Origin: CAIUVD01 sp044338255
Lineage (GTDB): Bacteria; Planctomycetota; UBA11346
Assembly: GCA_044338255.1 (NCBI GenBank)
Contig: JBIILZ010000068.1
Span: 1-21,949, forward strand
Reading direction: 5' to 3'
DNA length: 21,949 nt
The notes under the pieces: generated by a model
What the model was told of the DNA's origin: nothing
Seen by the model: only the letters and a program-made list of their open reading frames with translations
The model's database searches: none
In this document: positions 1-8,125 of the stretch, piece by piece
How positions within the stretch are numbered: position 1 is the stretch's first letter
Layout of the letters: each line of letters starts with the position of its first letter
Position numbers and translations under genes: made by a program

Positions 1-50
1 GCCAGGGCCACCTCGTCCAACTGCCGACCTTGAACCGTGACCACGGGCAT
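1..50 (-). CDS. Possible 5' end of a leftward gene cut by the window edge
   Basis: An ATG at 48-50 on the minus strand opens a frame that stays open to the window edge, giving about 16 residues that begin MPVVTVQGRQLDE. An AGGA lies about 8 bases upstream of the ATG, which is acceptable as a ribosome binding site, and most codons end in G or C. No family is recognised from so few residues. The opposite strand is also open here (frame 3, ending TAA at 87-89), so the strand is not certain. The stretch from 51 to about 147 shows no gene and probably belongs to the gap between this gene and the transposase relic. Confidence 0.25.
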   Translation of the reverse strand, partial: MPVVTVQGRQLDEVAL

Positions 51-147
51 GACGGCATCCTAACCACTCGGGAGCCAGAACCCAGCTAAAAAGTCGACTC
101 GGCCACTGACCTGCCTGAGCAGTTACTTCAAAACTTCCTAAATACGC

Positions 148-862
148 CGGGCTGGCTGGTTGATCGCTTGGTATTCAGCGGGAAGGACATGCAGGCGGAA
201 ACGCACGCTGCCTGAGCCGCGACTAGACGGCCTGACGCATCTTATAGTGGACGAGAAGGCGGTGCGTCGGCGGCATGGATATGTGACCTTCGTATTGAAC
301 GCGGTCACCAGCGAGCCGCGGCATTGCGCCGAAGGTAAAAGACGAGACGGCTTGGAGTCGTTTCTGAAGAAGCTGACAATCGAGCAGCGCTCCGCCATCC
401 GCGCCGTCTGCATGGATAGAACCGGGTATTTCCGCGACGTCGTTCGCGAACACCTGCCGCACGCTGATGTCGTCTTCGATAAGTTCCACATCATCGCCAA
501 CTACAATACGACCATCTGCGCCTCTCAGCGAAGTCTACGCCCTGGGCGACCAACTCCGAACAATCTGGCAACAACCGACCGTCGATCAGGCCACGACCGC
601 CCTTGACGATTGGATCGCACTCGCGGCCAAGAGCGCGGTGCAGCCCATCCAAGCTTTCGCCGCATCACTACGACGCAGTGCCGCAGAAATCGTTACCTAC
701 GCCAAGCACCACATCACCAACGGAAAGATGGAGGGATTCAACAATCTGGTCGCACGACTCATCAACCGCGCCAATGGCATCAGATCAGTCACCTACCAGT
801 TCCGGCGAGCCATGGCGGCGGTTATCCCATCGCACCGTCAAGCTGTCTGCGGACCTGCATGA
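148..862 (+). pseudogene. Decayed ISL3-family transposase (N-terminus missing, internal deletion, frame change)
   Basis: Two frames together give the DDE core of an ISL3-type transposase. Frame 1 (to about 510) has LTHLIVDEKAVRRRHGYVTF, with the first catalytic Asp at 250-252, then CMDRTGYF with the second Asp at 415-417, then FDKFHIIANYN. Frame 2 resumes at ALGDQLRTIWQQP and ends with ITNGKMEGFNN, with the catalytic Glu at 731-733, and NRANGIRSVTYQFRR. In intact family members several dozen residues separate the FH motif from the LGDQLRTIW region, so the junction near 505-530 is a deletion as well as a frame change. The N-terminal zinc-finger/HTH half is absent, and the frame meets a stop at 139-141. 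The DDE triad is still readable, so inactivation may be fairly recent. It is unlikely to be functional. No terminal inverted repeats were identified. Confidence 0.82.
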
Positions 863-869
863 GAGCCGA

Positions 870-2660
870 TTATTTTGCAGCGACGTCGTCAAGACCAGGA
901 GCGAGGATGATGCGGGCGAAGGCCGGGGTGCGGTCGCAGGTCAGCGAGGCCCCGAGGGTCACGAACGGTGCGCCCTGGTCGACGTGCGGGAAGCTGGTGG
1001 CGATGCGCCGCAGCGGGCGGCGCTTGGCATCGTAGAGGACCACGGTCGCATCGGGATTGGCCGCCGCCGCCGGGCGCTGGACCACGAGCTTGATCATCAC
1101 CGTCGCCGGGGCGTTAGCGGTGGTCTTGCCCGTCGGCGGCTGGCTCACGGTCAGGGTCACCAGGAAATCCCCGCCCATCGATACCGGTTGGCCGAGGGTC
1201 AGCGGAATCAGCGCGGCAGCATTGGCGTCTTCGGCGAGCAGGCCCTGCAACTGCGTGCCGCTGATGCGCGCTAGGTAGCGTTCGATGTCACCGTGGGCGG
1301 CCACCAGGTCGCCATGCGTGCGCTGGTAGAGGTCATTGAGCGCATCGCGCTCCTGGGTCAGCACGGAGACCTTCTTACTCAGACGGATGTTGTCGGCTTG
1401 CGTCGATTCCAGAGCCGCTGCCCGGGTTTTCGATTCCGCGAGCTCGCTGGCGAGGTGCTCGCTCTCGCCGCGGAAGCGGGCGACCCCTTCGGCGAGGATC
1501 TTGGCCAGGCGTTCCTGCTTGGCGGTGGCGCCAGCGAGATCGCGATTGAGCAGATCAAGCTCCTTGTTGGCCAGGGCCGCGGTCATCGCGCGGTCATCGG
1601 CGTCGTGGAGATGCGCGAGTTCAGCCTGGGCCTCTTCCAGCTGCTGACGCATGACCACCACGCGCGCGGCGTCGGCGTGCGCCGTCTGTTGCAGGTTCGA
1701 CAGCTCATTGGCGGTGGTCGAGGCCCGTTCCTGCAGTTCCTTGAGTTGCCCGAGGTCGGCTTCGTGCTGCGTGCGCAGACCGGCGAGCTCGTCCTGATCG
1801 ACCGAGGGCAACGCCTGCGGACGCGACAGGGCCATGGTCCCGCCGCCGACAGCGGCCCCGGCGATCAACGCCGCCAAGGCAGGAATGAGCACCCACGAGA
1901 GGCGCAGCCGCGACGAGGCAACCGAAAGGACCGGCGCGGACGGTGAGGAGAACTCCGCCGAGGACGAACGCCCGAGCGAAAACACCCGCGTCCGCGCCAG
2001 GTCGGGATCGCGATCGAGAGCCAGTCGCTCGGCCGCGTCGAGATCTTCGAGCGCGATCGGAGCGAGGAAGATCTGCGTGGTCTCGCCGTCGGCCTGATCG
2101 AACTTCGGCTCCAGGCCGCGCACGCCCTGGAAACGCGTTAGGCGGTTCCATTGGAAGTCGGCGACCTGGGCACCTTCGAGATTGGCGCCACGCAGATCGG
2201 CGCCGAGCAGCACCGTGCCATCGAGGACCGCTCCGGCGAGGTTGGCCTCGCGCAGATCGGCGCCGAGGAAGCTGGTGCCGGTGAGGTTGGTGCCACGCAG
2301 ATCGGCACCGCGCAGATCGGCGCGCCGCAGACTGACGCGGCGGAGGTTGGCATTGGCGAAGATGGCAGCGGTGAGGTCGCAGCCGTCGAAGTTCGCGTCG
2401 CGCAGATCGGCACCGGTGAAATCTCGGCCCGGGAGGCGCAGATCCTTGAGATCCAGGCCGGCGAGATGGGCTTCGATGAAGGCTCCGCCCGCCGGACCGC
2501 TGCCGGCATGCAGGGCGTCGGCATGCAGGAACAGCGCCCGCACATACGGATCGTCCTTGGTGACCGCGACGTTGTGCCAGATGCACAACGTCGCTTCACC
2601 GGGCGCACTATGCGGACAGGCGTGACGCGGGTCGGCGAAGAGGTGCTGGCAGCTGGTCAT
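870..2660 (-). CDS. Pentapeptide-repeat protein with transmembrane helix and long coiled coil
   Basis: 596 residues. Residues 4-29 carry Cys4, Cys15, Cys26 and His29 in a C...CPH...CIWHN pattern that resembles a small metal-binding knuckle. Residues 61-165 are pentapeptide repeats of A(D/N)LRG type (ADLRGADLRGTNLTG and similar), which form a right-handed beta-helix. A single hydrophobic segment lies at 255-278 (WVLIPALAALIAGAAVGG). Residues 285-465 are a long Glu/Ala/Leu-rich coiled coil, followed by a beta-rich C-terminal domain (about 480-590). The likely topology is cytoplasmic N-terminus with coiled coil and C-terminus outside the inner membrane; this is inferred. The ATG shares one base with the stop of the upstream TPR gene (TGATG), so translation is probably coupled. 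Pentapeptide proteins serve many roles, including gyrase protection and scaffolding, and nothing here fixes one. The gene ends 8 bp from the transposase relic, with no terminator seen. Confidence 0.85.
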   Translation of the reverse strand: MTSCQHLFADPRHACPHSAPGEATLCIWHNVAVTKDDPYVRALFLHADALHAGSGPAGGAFIEAHLAGLDLKDLRLPGRDFTGADLRDANFDGCDLTAAIFANANLRRVSLRRADLRGADLRGTNLTGTSFLGADLREANLAGAVLDGTVLLGADLRGANLEGAQVADFQWNRLTRFQGVRGLEPKFDQADGETTQIFLAPIALEDLDAAERLALDRDPDLARTRVFSLGRSSSAEFSSPSAPVLSVASSRLRLSWVLIPALAALIAGAAVGGGTMALSRPQALPSVDQDELAGLRTQHEADLGQLKELQERASTTANELSNLQQTAHADAARVVVMRQQLEEAQAELAHLHDADDRAMTAALANKELDLLNRDLAGATAKQERLAKILAEGVARFRGESEHLASELAESKTRAAALESTQADNIRLSKKVSVLTQERDALNDLYQRTHGDLVAAHGDIERYLARISGTQLQGLLAEDANAAALIPLTLGQPVSMGGDFLVTLTVSQPPTGKTTANAPATVMIKLVVQRPAAAANPDATVVLYDAKRRPLRRIATSFPHVDQGAPFVTLGASLTCDRTPAFARIILAPGLDDVAAK

Positions 2661-4054
2661 CAGTGCTCCGTACCATGAGCCGTCGCGGCATGGGCCGGAG
2701 CGCCATGCGGGGCCGCCGCGTGGGGCGCTTCACGGTGCATGGGTTCGGCTGGGGCCGGTTCGGCATGGGCTGATTCCGCATGTCCGGCGCCGGCCTCGTG
2801 AGCATCTTTCTCAGGAGGCTTTTCGGCTGATTTTTTTCGACTTTTTTCAGATTCAGAAACCTTCTCGCCAGACTTATCGACGATTTTTTCACCCTCGCTG
2901 GGATTGGTCGCCGCCGACAGGCGCAATGCCCGCCGCCGCAGCTCGTGGATCTTCGGACTGTCAGGGCGCTGCTGATAATAGGCGGTAGCGTGAGCGATGG
3001 CCTTGGCCGGATCGGGGCGATGATCGGCGTAGATCACCGCCAGCATGTAGTGGCTTTCGAGATCGATGGGATTGGTGAGGTCGTCGTGACCGGCGATAAC
3101 TTCGCGCTCCAGGCTGGCGACGGCCTGTTCGAAATCGCCAATCGCGAACCAGTAGCGCCCGAGCATGCCGTTGGCACCCGGGTAATCGGGATCGGACGCC
3201 AGCAGCTGGCGCAGCTCTTCGCGCATCGCGATCTGCTGCGGCGGTTGGGTCCGCGCAAACCATCGCGCCCGCTGCCAGCGGACTTCGTTGCGCTCGCCCG
3301 CGGCCGGACCGGTGGCGACTTCCAGGGCGCGATCGTAATCGGCGCGGGGATCGCCCTTGCCGGTGAGCTCGCGCGCCTGGGCGAGGTTCATCCACGCCGC
3401 CGGTCGTTCGGGCGCGATCTCGATGGCTTGCTGAAGCAGGGCCTGGGCGCGCTCGGCCGACCCGGCCTGCTGATTCAAGCGGCCGATGAGTAGAGTCCCA
3501 AGATTATAGGCCGCCGCGTAGTTGGCGCCGTCGAGGGCCAGGGCTTCCTGATAGGCGCGACCGGCGGCTTCCCATTGCTGCAGGCCTTCGCGGGCCGAGC
3601 CGGTGTTGGTCCAGTATTGCGCGGCATCGACGGGGTTCTCGGCCGAGAGCCGGGCCGCATCCTGGAAACGATCGGCGGCTTCCTGGTATTTCTTGGCCTG
3701 CCACGCCAACCAGCCGAGATTGCACAGCACTTCGGGATGATCCGGTGATTGCGCGAGGGCCTTCTTGTACCACGTGGCGGAGTCATCGTACTGGCCCAGC
3801 TGCTGGTAGGCCAAGCCGAGATTGTAGGTCGCCCAAAAATAGCTTTTGTCGACCAGCAGCGCACTGCGGTAGTGGCCGATGGCGGTTTCGTAGCGACCCT
3901 GGCCGAGCTCCATGTTGCCGAGGGTGGTCAGCTGCGCAGCGCTGCCCTCAGGCAAGACGGTGAGCTCGACCGCCGCCACCGGGGTGCCAGCGATGACGCC
4001 GGCAAGCGCGATGCCAGCCAGGCTGGCGATCACTCGATGGCCGCGCCAGCGCAT
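2660..4054 (-). CDS. Secreted TPR protein with Lys/Glu- and His/Ala/Pro-rich tail
   Basis: 464 residues. An N-terminal signal peptide (MRWRGHRVIASLAGIALAG..., probable cleavage after TPVAA, residue about 28) sends it to the periplasm or surface. Residues 40-370 contain several TPR units, for example ATYNLGLAYQQLGQYDDSA and AAAYNLGTLL. TPRs are helical hairpins that bind protein partners. The last ~90 residues are low complexity: first Lys/Glu/Ser-rich, then His/Ala/Pro-rich ending HGTEH. The Lys/Glu part is encoded by A6, A7 and A6 runs (minus strand, 2831-2889) that stand out in this GC-rich DNA. The start lies 8 bp past the FlgM-like stop, with no clear Shine-Dalgarno site, so it probably depends on translational coupling. 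The stop overlaps the next start. The precise function is unknown; the context suggests an envelope scaffold acting with the membrane-anchored pentapeptide protein. Confidence 0.85.
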   Translation of the reverse strand: MRWRGHRVIASLAGIALAGVIAGTPVAAVELTVLPEGSAAQLTTLGNMELGQGRYETAIGHYRSALLVDKSYFWATYNLGLAYQQLGQYDDSATWYKKALAQSPDHPEVLCNLGWLAWQAKKYQEAADRFQDAARLSAENPVDAAQYWTNTGSAREGLQQWEAAGRAYQEALALDGANYAAAYNLGTLLIGRLNQQAGSAERAQALLQQAIEIAPERPAAWMNLAQARELTGKGDPRADYDRALEVATGPAAGERNEVRWQRARWFARTQPPQQIAMREELRQLLASDPDYPGANGMLGRYWFAIGDFEQAVASLEREVIAGHDDLTNPIDLESHYMLAVIYADHRPDPAKAIAHATAYYQQRPDSPKIHELRRRALRLSAATNPSEGEKIVDKSGEKVSESEKSRKKSAEKPPEKDAHEAGAGHAESAHAEPAPAEPMHREAPHAAAPHGAPAHAATAHGTEH

Positions 4055-4062
4055 GGCAAAGT

Positions 4063-4392
4063 CTATACCGGCCGGCGGCCGGCAGACGGCTCGCGACGAT
4101 CGGCCAGGATGAGATCGGCCAACTCTTCCGGGTCGGCCGAATAGGTGCCATTGGCGATACGGGCGCGGAGGTCTTCGACCTTATGCAGGCTGACGGGGTT
4201 CATGGTCTTCAATACCGAGACATAGCGCTCGATGGTTCCGGCATCACCGAAACTCGCCTGATCAGCGGCAAAGCCCGGATTGGCTTCGTTAGCCGGGGCC
4301 TTCGCGCTGATCTGGGTCCTGCCGACGGTGGCGTCCTGAACGCGTTTACGCACCGGGGTGTCAGTAGGACGAAGATCGCGAGGGATATCCAT
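4063..4392 (-). CDS. flgM: FlgM-like anti-sigma-28 factor
   Basis: 109 residues. FlgM binds the flagellar sigma factor FliA (sigma-28) in the cytoplasm and holds late flagellar genes off until it is exported through the flagellar secretion apparatus. Residues 54-98 fit the conserved C-terminal half: IERYVSVLKTMNPV, then KVEDLRARIANGTY, then ADPEELADLILADR. This is the VExLKxxIxxGxYxxDxxxIAxxIL pattern of the family (PF04316). The N-terminal half is polar and low in order, as expected of an exported, largely unfolded protein. Length is close to the enteric protein (97 residues). GGAGG lies just upstream of the ATG, giving one of the better ribosome binding sites in the window, and a small GGTGG/CCACC hairpin (4410-4422) sits beyond it. 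No flagellar gene is visible nearby, which is unusual. The assignment rests on motif reading only. Confidence 0.65.
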   Translation of the reverse strand: MDIPRDLRPTDTPVRKRVQDATVGRTQISAKAPANEANPGFAADQASFGDAGTIERYVSVLKTMNPVSLHKVEDLRARIANGTYSADPEELADLILADRREPSAGRRPV

Positions 4393-4546
4393 GATTGTCC
4401 TCCATCATCGGTGGCCCCCACCTGAACTTGAGGTAATTCTCTAAGTCCTTGTCCTCAAATACGCTTGTTTTTGAGTCGGTCAGTTCCACCAATTTAAGCA
4501 ACGGCTGCACCCGCGCAGACTGAAGCTCGAAATGGCAATCTTCCAT
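4361..4546 (-). CDS. Doubtful small ORF overlapping the giant TPR stop and the flgM start
   Basis: 61 residues starting MEDCHFELQSARVQ and running through LVELTDSKTSVFEDKDLENY. It overlaps the last 67 bases of the giant TPR gene in another frame and the first 32 bases of the FlgM-like gene. Its sequence looks protein-like (mixed charge, hydrophobic spacing), while the competing last ~20 residues of the TPR protein (FSLRGCSRCLNWWN) look poor. A G-run precedes the ATG as a weak ribosome binding site. Codon third positions are much less GC-rich than in neighbouring genes, which argues against a native gene. It could be a real small gene, the true 3' end of the TPR gene after a frame change, or chance. 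No family recognised. Confidence 0.25.
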   Translation of the reverse strand: MEDCHFELQSARVQPLLKLVELTDSKTSVFEDKDLENYLKFRWGPPMMEDNHGYPSRSSSY

Positions 4547-7500
4547 GCCGCCCCCCGCTGGCCACTGCGACACAGGGCCTCGACCAGCAGCTGCCGCAAG
4601 CGCCGCGCTAGCGGATTGACCAGCGCCTGGGTCGGCGACGACGCACGGCGCTGATGGAAATCGATCACCGCCCGCAGATGCAGCACCGCCATCTCGGCCT
4701 CACCGGCGCGCAGCAGGGCCTGCGCCAGACGCACGGCCAAGCGCGGGAAGGGCGGCACGCTGACGAGATCAAGGGCCTGCAGCGGACTGGCTGGGGTGCT
4801 GCCCGCCCAGGCCGCGGGCCAGGCGGCGAGGAAGACCTTGACCAGGGGCATGGTACGGGCTTCGGCGCTGGGCGGACCATGCCGGCCAAGCGCCGCCAAG
4901 GCCCAGGCCTCGCCGTGGATCTCAAGGGCCACCACCGCCTGCAGCAGCACCCGTTCGAGGGCCGGCACCGACGGCAAGGCAGGATCAGCGAGCACCGTCA
5001 TGGCCTCTTCGAAGCGTCCGCGGCAGGCATGGCATTCGCCGATGATGGCGGCGGCTTCCTCGTTGGCGTGGTGCTGATCGCGCCATACCGCCTGGGCTAC
5101 GGCTTCGGCGGCCGCCGGATCGCCGCTGGCCAGCAAGGCCCGCGCCTGCAGCAGCCGTGGCGTCAGTGCGGCTTCGCCGCTGACCGTTTCCAGTAGACGA
5201 GCGACCTGCACCTTGGCGGTGTCGGCTTGTCCGGCAGCCAGGGCCAGACGCACCAGCAGCAGGCGATTGTCGGCATCGAGCAGCTCATCGCGATCGAGCA
5301 GGAAGCGCAGACCGGCGGCGGGCGTCCCGGCGGCAGCGCCGAGTCCACCGCTGGCACGCGTCGCGGCCAGGGCGGCTTCGCGCAGCACCTGCTGGTGCAG
5401 CGTGCCGCCACGCGGCAGACGGGCTTCAACGGCGGCGATCTCACGGCTGGTGAGCGCGTACTCGCGATGCCGCAAGCGGAACGCCAGACGTTCGGCGGCA
5501 ACATCGGAGGCTTGCAGGGCGGACAGCGACGGCGTGCCCGCCAGACGATCCCAAAGGCCCTCGGCGGTGTGCAGATCGCCGCTGCGTTCGCAGAGGGTCG
5601 CCAACTGCCGCAGCAGCGCCGGCGGCAGCTCGTGATCGGCGCGACTGGTTGCGGAGGTCGCGGAAGTCGCGGAAGTCGCGGAAACCTCAGGCTCAGGCGC
5701 GAGCAGCGTCTGCAGCCGGCCGGTGAGGTGCTGCAGATGTTCGATCGCCGCCGGCACATCGCCGCGGTGATCGGCGAGGGCGGCGCCGAGGATGCGCGCC
5801 TGGAGATGCTCGGGCTCGCGCGCCAGGACCTCGTTCAGGGCCAGTTGCGCACCGCTATGATTGCCGAGGGCGAGTTCGAGTTCGGCCAGCTGCACGCGCG
5901 TGCGCAGCCCGGCAGTGGCGTCGGTGCCGGCGGCTTCCAGGGCGAGGTAAGCGGCGCGACGGGCTTCCAACGGACGGCCGCCCTGGGCGAAGATGTGCGC
6001 CACCTCGCGCCACGGCGCGACCGGTGCCGGAGCCGCGAACAACGAGAGCAGATTCCCGGCCTGGGCGGCGGAGGTCGCCGCGGGATCGTCGCTGAGCGCG
6101 ATGCTCAGCCGCGCCGCGCGCACCCGCAGGCGCGGATCGCTGGCCAGGGCCGGCACGCTCAAGGCCTGTTCGCACAGGCCGCGCGCGCGCGCCAGCTCAC
6201 CGCGACGTTCAGCGAGCACCGCCGCCAATTCCCAGGCCGGCTGCAAGGCCAGCAGCGGCAGGCGCTGGAGCTGAGCGGTGAGCAGGGCTTCGGCCTCGGG
6301 GACCTTGCCGGCCGCGACCAGCACCTGCGCCAGCAGGGTGCGGTATTCCGGGCCTGCCTGCTGCGCATCGGCGAGGGCGACGGCGGTACGCGCGGCCTGT
6401 TCGGCCATCGGCAGATGCCCGGTTTCCGTCGCCAATTCAGCGTGGATTGCCCATAACTGCGGAATGTTGGCGTCGAGTTCGAGGGCCTTCGCGACATCGG
6501 CAACCGCCTGCGCGCGCTTGCCGGCATCGCCATGGCGGATCGCCAGGCGCCGACGGGATTCGGCCAACATGCCCCACAACGGCGCGCAATCGGGCATCGC
6601 CGCCACCGCCGCCATGCCTACACGCTCGGCATCCGCCGCATGATCATCACCGAGCAGCTGTTCGAGACGTTCGCGCCACGCCCACAGATAGGTCGGATGA
6701 CGCTCGACGGCGCGCTCGAGGTACGGCACCGCCAGATCGCGGCGCTGCTGACACCGCAGCAGGTAGGCTTTCAGACCGTCATTGATCGGGACCTCAGGCT
6801 CGAGCTCGCAGGCCTTGAGGTAGGCTTCCTGGGCCTCGTCATGGCGCCCGGCCTGGGCCATCAGCTCGGCCCGTTCGCGCCACGCCCAGGTATAATCGGG
6901 GTCGATCTCGAGGGCCTTGGCGAGGTTCGCGAGGGCTTCCGTTTCGCGCCCATCGTGGCGCAGGAAATCCGCAAAATAGCCGTAGGTGATGGCGTGGTAG
7001 GGATCCTCGTCGCGGGCCCGGATGAGGTGCTCGTAACCTTCGTCACGGCGCCCGAGATGGCGGCAGACGTCGGCCAGTTCATGCAGCACCCACACCGCGC
7101 TTGGCGCGCCCTGATGCGCGCGCTGGTAGTGCTCACGGGCCTCGGGCAGCCGGCCCCCGCGACGCGCAAGCGCGCCGAGCTGGGCGTGGGCCCAGGGATT
7201 CTTGGGATCGAGGTCGAGAGCGGTCATGCACAAGGCGGTCGAGCGTGCGACGTCGGTCTCGGTGAGCGCCTGGGCGAGTTCGACGTGGGCCCAGGCGGCA
7301 TTGGGCTCGGCGGTGATGATGTGCTCGTAGTGCGCCACCGCCGCCTCGCGGTTGCCGTCCTCGAATTCCATCTGCGCCAGATGCCCGCGCGTCCAATGAT
7401 CTTCGGGCGAGGCTTCGAGGGCTTCACGGTAGCGCCGGCGGGCAGCCTCGAAATCGCCCAGGGCGCGTTCAGCCTCGGCGAGCTCGGAGAGCGCCCAATG

Positions 7501-8043
7501 GCTGGCATGGTCGATGGCCAGGGCTTCCTGTAGGCGCTCGCGGGCGCTATCGGCATCACCGAGTTGGCGCAGGCAGGCACCGAGGCGGGCAAGCAGGCTG
7601 GCCTTCAGATCACTGCCGTCCTCGCCGATCTCGTCGACCAGGCGCGTCAGTTCCCCGCAGGCCTCGTGGTAGCGGCCCTGATTGAAATACAGATCCGCCA
7701 ACTGGTCGTCGGGGCCTTCCTCGACGACTTCCGCGCGCAGCGCCCGCTGGCTGGCGGCGGCGGCCTGGAAATCCTCGCGACGCACCAGGAACAGATGACG
7801 GAAGCGCTGGAACGATGCCGAGCGCCGATGGCTGCCCTGCAGTTGATCGAGCAGCGAGCGCGCCTCATCCAATTGGCCGGCGCATTCGAGGGCACTGACG
7901 CGGCCGAGGGTCGCCCACAGGTCGGTGGGCATCTGCGTCAACAGATCGCCATAGCGCTCGGCGGCATCGCCGAAACGGCGCTGGCGCATAAGCTCTTCGG
8001 CCTCGTGGGCGAGGCGGTCTTCCGGCTGATCGAATCCGGCCAT
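4480..8043 (-). CDS. Giant cytoplasmic TPR protein (about 1187 residues)
   Basis: No signal peptide or membrane segment is seen, so it is probably cytoplasmic. TPR-type helical repeats run almost end to end. In the N-terminal 470 residues the repeats have a Trp at a recurrent position at roughly 34-residue spacing: SHWALSELAEAERALGDFEA, AAWAHVELAQAL, NPWAHAQLGALARRGGR, AVWVLHELADV, YTWAWRERAELM, YLWAWRERLEQL. The C-terminal half is more divergent and Ala/Leu-rich, with an SAT-SAT-SAT linker from a 9-bp DNA repeat near residue 790. TPR arrays of this size act as protein-interaction scaffolds; the partner is unknown. It heads the cluster with the FlgM-like gene 87 bp downstream. The last ~20 residues, in a more AT-rich stretch, look unlike the rest and may be a displaced 3' end. 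The ATG at 8043 has only a weak, distant GGAG upstream. Confidence 0.85.
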   Translation of the reverse strand: MAGFDQPEDRLAHEAEELMRQRRFGDAAERYGDLLTQMPTDLWATLGRVSALECAGQLDEARSLLDQLQGSHRRSASFQRFRHLFLVRREDFQAAAASQRALRAEVVEEGPDDQLADLYFNQGRYHEACGELTRLVDEIGEDGSDLKASLLARLGACLRQLGDADSARERLQEALAIDHASHWALSELAEAERALGDFEAARRRYREALEASPEDHWTRGHLAQMEFEDGNREAAVAHYEHIITAEPNAAWAHVELAQALTETDVARSTALCMTALDLDPKNPWAHAQLGALARRGGRLPEAREHYQRAHQGAPSAVWVLHELADVCRHLGRRDEGYEHLIRARDEDPYHAITYGYFADFLRHDGRETEALANLAKALEIDPDYTWAWRERAELMAQAGRHDEAQEAYLKACELEPEVPINDGLKAYLLRCQQRRDLAVPYLERAVERHPTYLWAWRERLEQLLGDDHAADAERVGMAAVAAMPDCAPLWGMLAESRRRLAIRHGDAGKRAQAVADVAKALELDANIPQLWAIHAELATETGHLPMAEQAARTAVALADAQQAGPEYRTLLAQVLVAAGKVPEAEALLTAQLQRLPLLALQPAWELAAVLAERRGELARARGLCEQALSVPALASDPRLRVRAARLSIALSDDPAATSAAQAGNLLSLFAAPAPVAPWREVAHIFAQGGRPLEARRAAYLALEAAGTDATAGLRTRVQLAELELALGNHSGAQLALNEVLAREPEHLQARILGAALADHRGDVPAAIEHLQHLTGRLQTLLAPEPEVSATSATSATSATSRADHELPPALLRQLATLCERSGDLHTAEGLWDRLAGTPSLSALQASDVAAERLAFRLRHREYALTSREIAAVEARLPRGGTLHQQVLREAALAATRASGGLGAAAGTPAAGLRFLLDRDELLDADNRLLLVRLALAAGQADTAKVQVARLLETVSGEAALTPRLLQARALLASGDPAAAEAVAQAVWRDQHHANEEAAAIIGECHACRGRFEEAMTVLADPALPSVPALERVLLQAVVALEIHGEAWALAALGRHGPPSAEARTMPLVKVFLAAWPAAWAGSTPASPLQALDLVSVPPFPRLAVRLAQALLRAGEAEMAVLHLRAVIDFHQRRASSPTQALVNPLARRLRQLLVEALCRSGQRGAAWKIAISSFSLRGCSRCLNWWN
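5651..5686 (-). repeat. 9-bp tandem repeat coding for SAT units
   Basis: About four copies of a GCGGAAGTC-like nonamer (plus-strand sense), the outer two slightly diverged. It is in frame in the giant TPR gene and encodes a Ser-Ala-Thr repeat between two TPR blocks. This looks like a slippage-expanded linker. Confidence 0.8.
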
Positions 8044-8125
8044 GGTCTAAGCTTACACCCTCGCTCCAAGGCGCTATCAGGGAATGCAGTCGACTGACGG
8101 CTGGCTGTCGGTGCCAGTCTAGATC

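Noticed and set aside
5227..7533. Long rightward open frames opposite the giant TPR gene
   Set aside because: Low-complexity Gly/Arg/Gln-rich translations with no motif, opposite a convincing TPR array.
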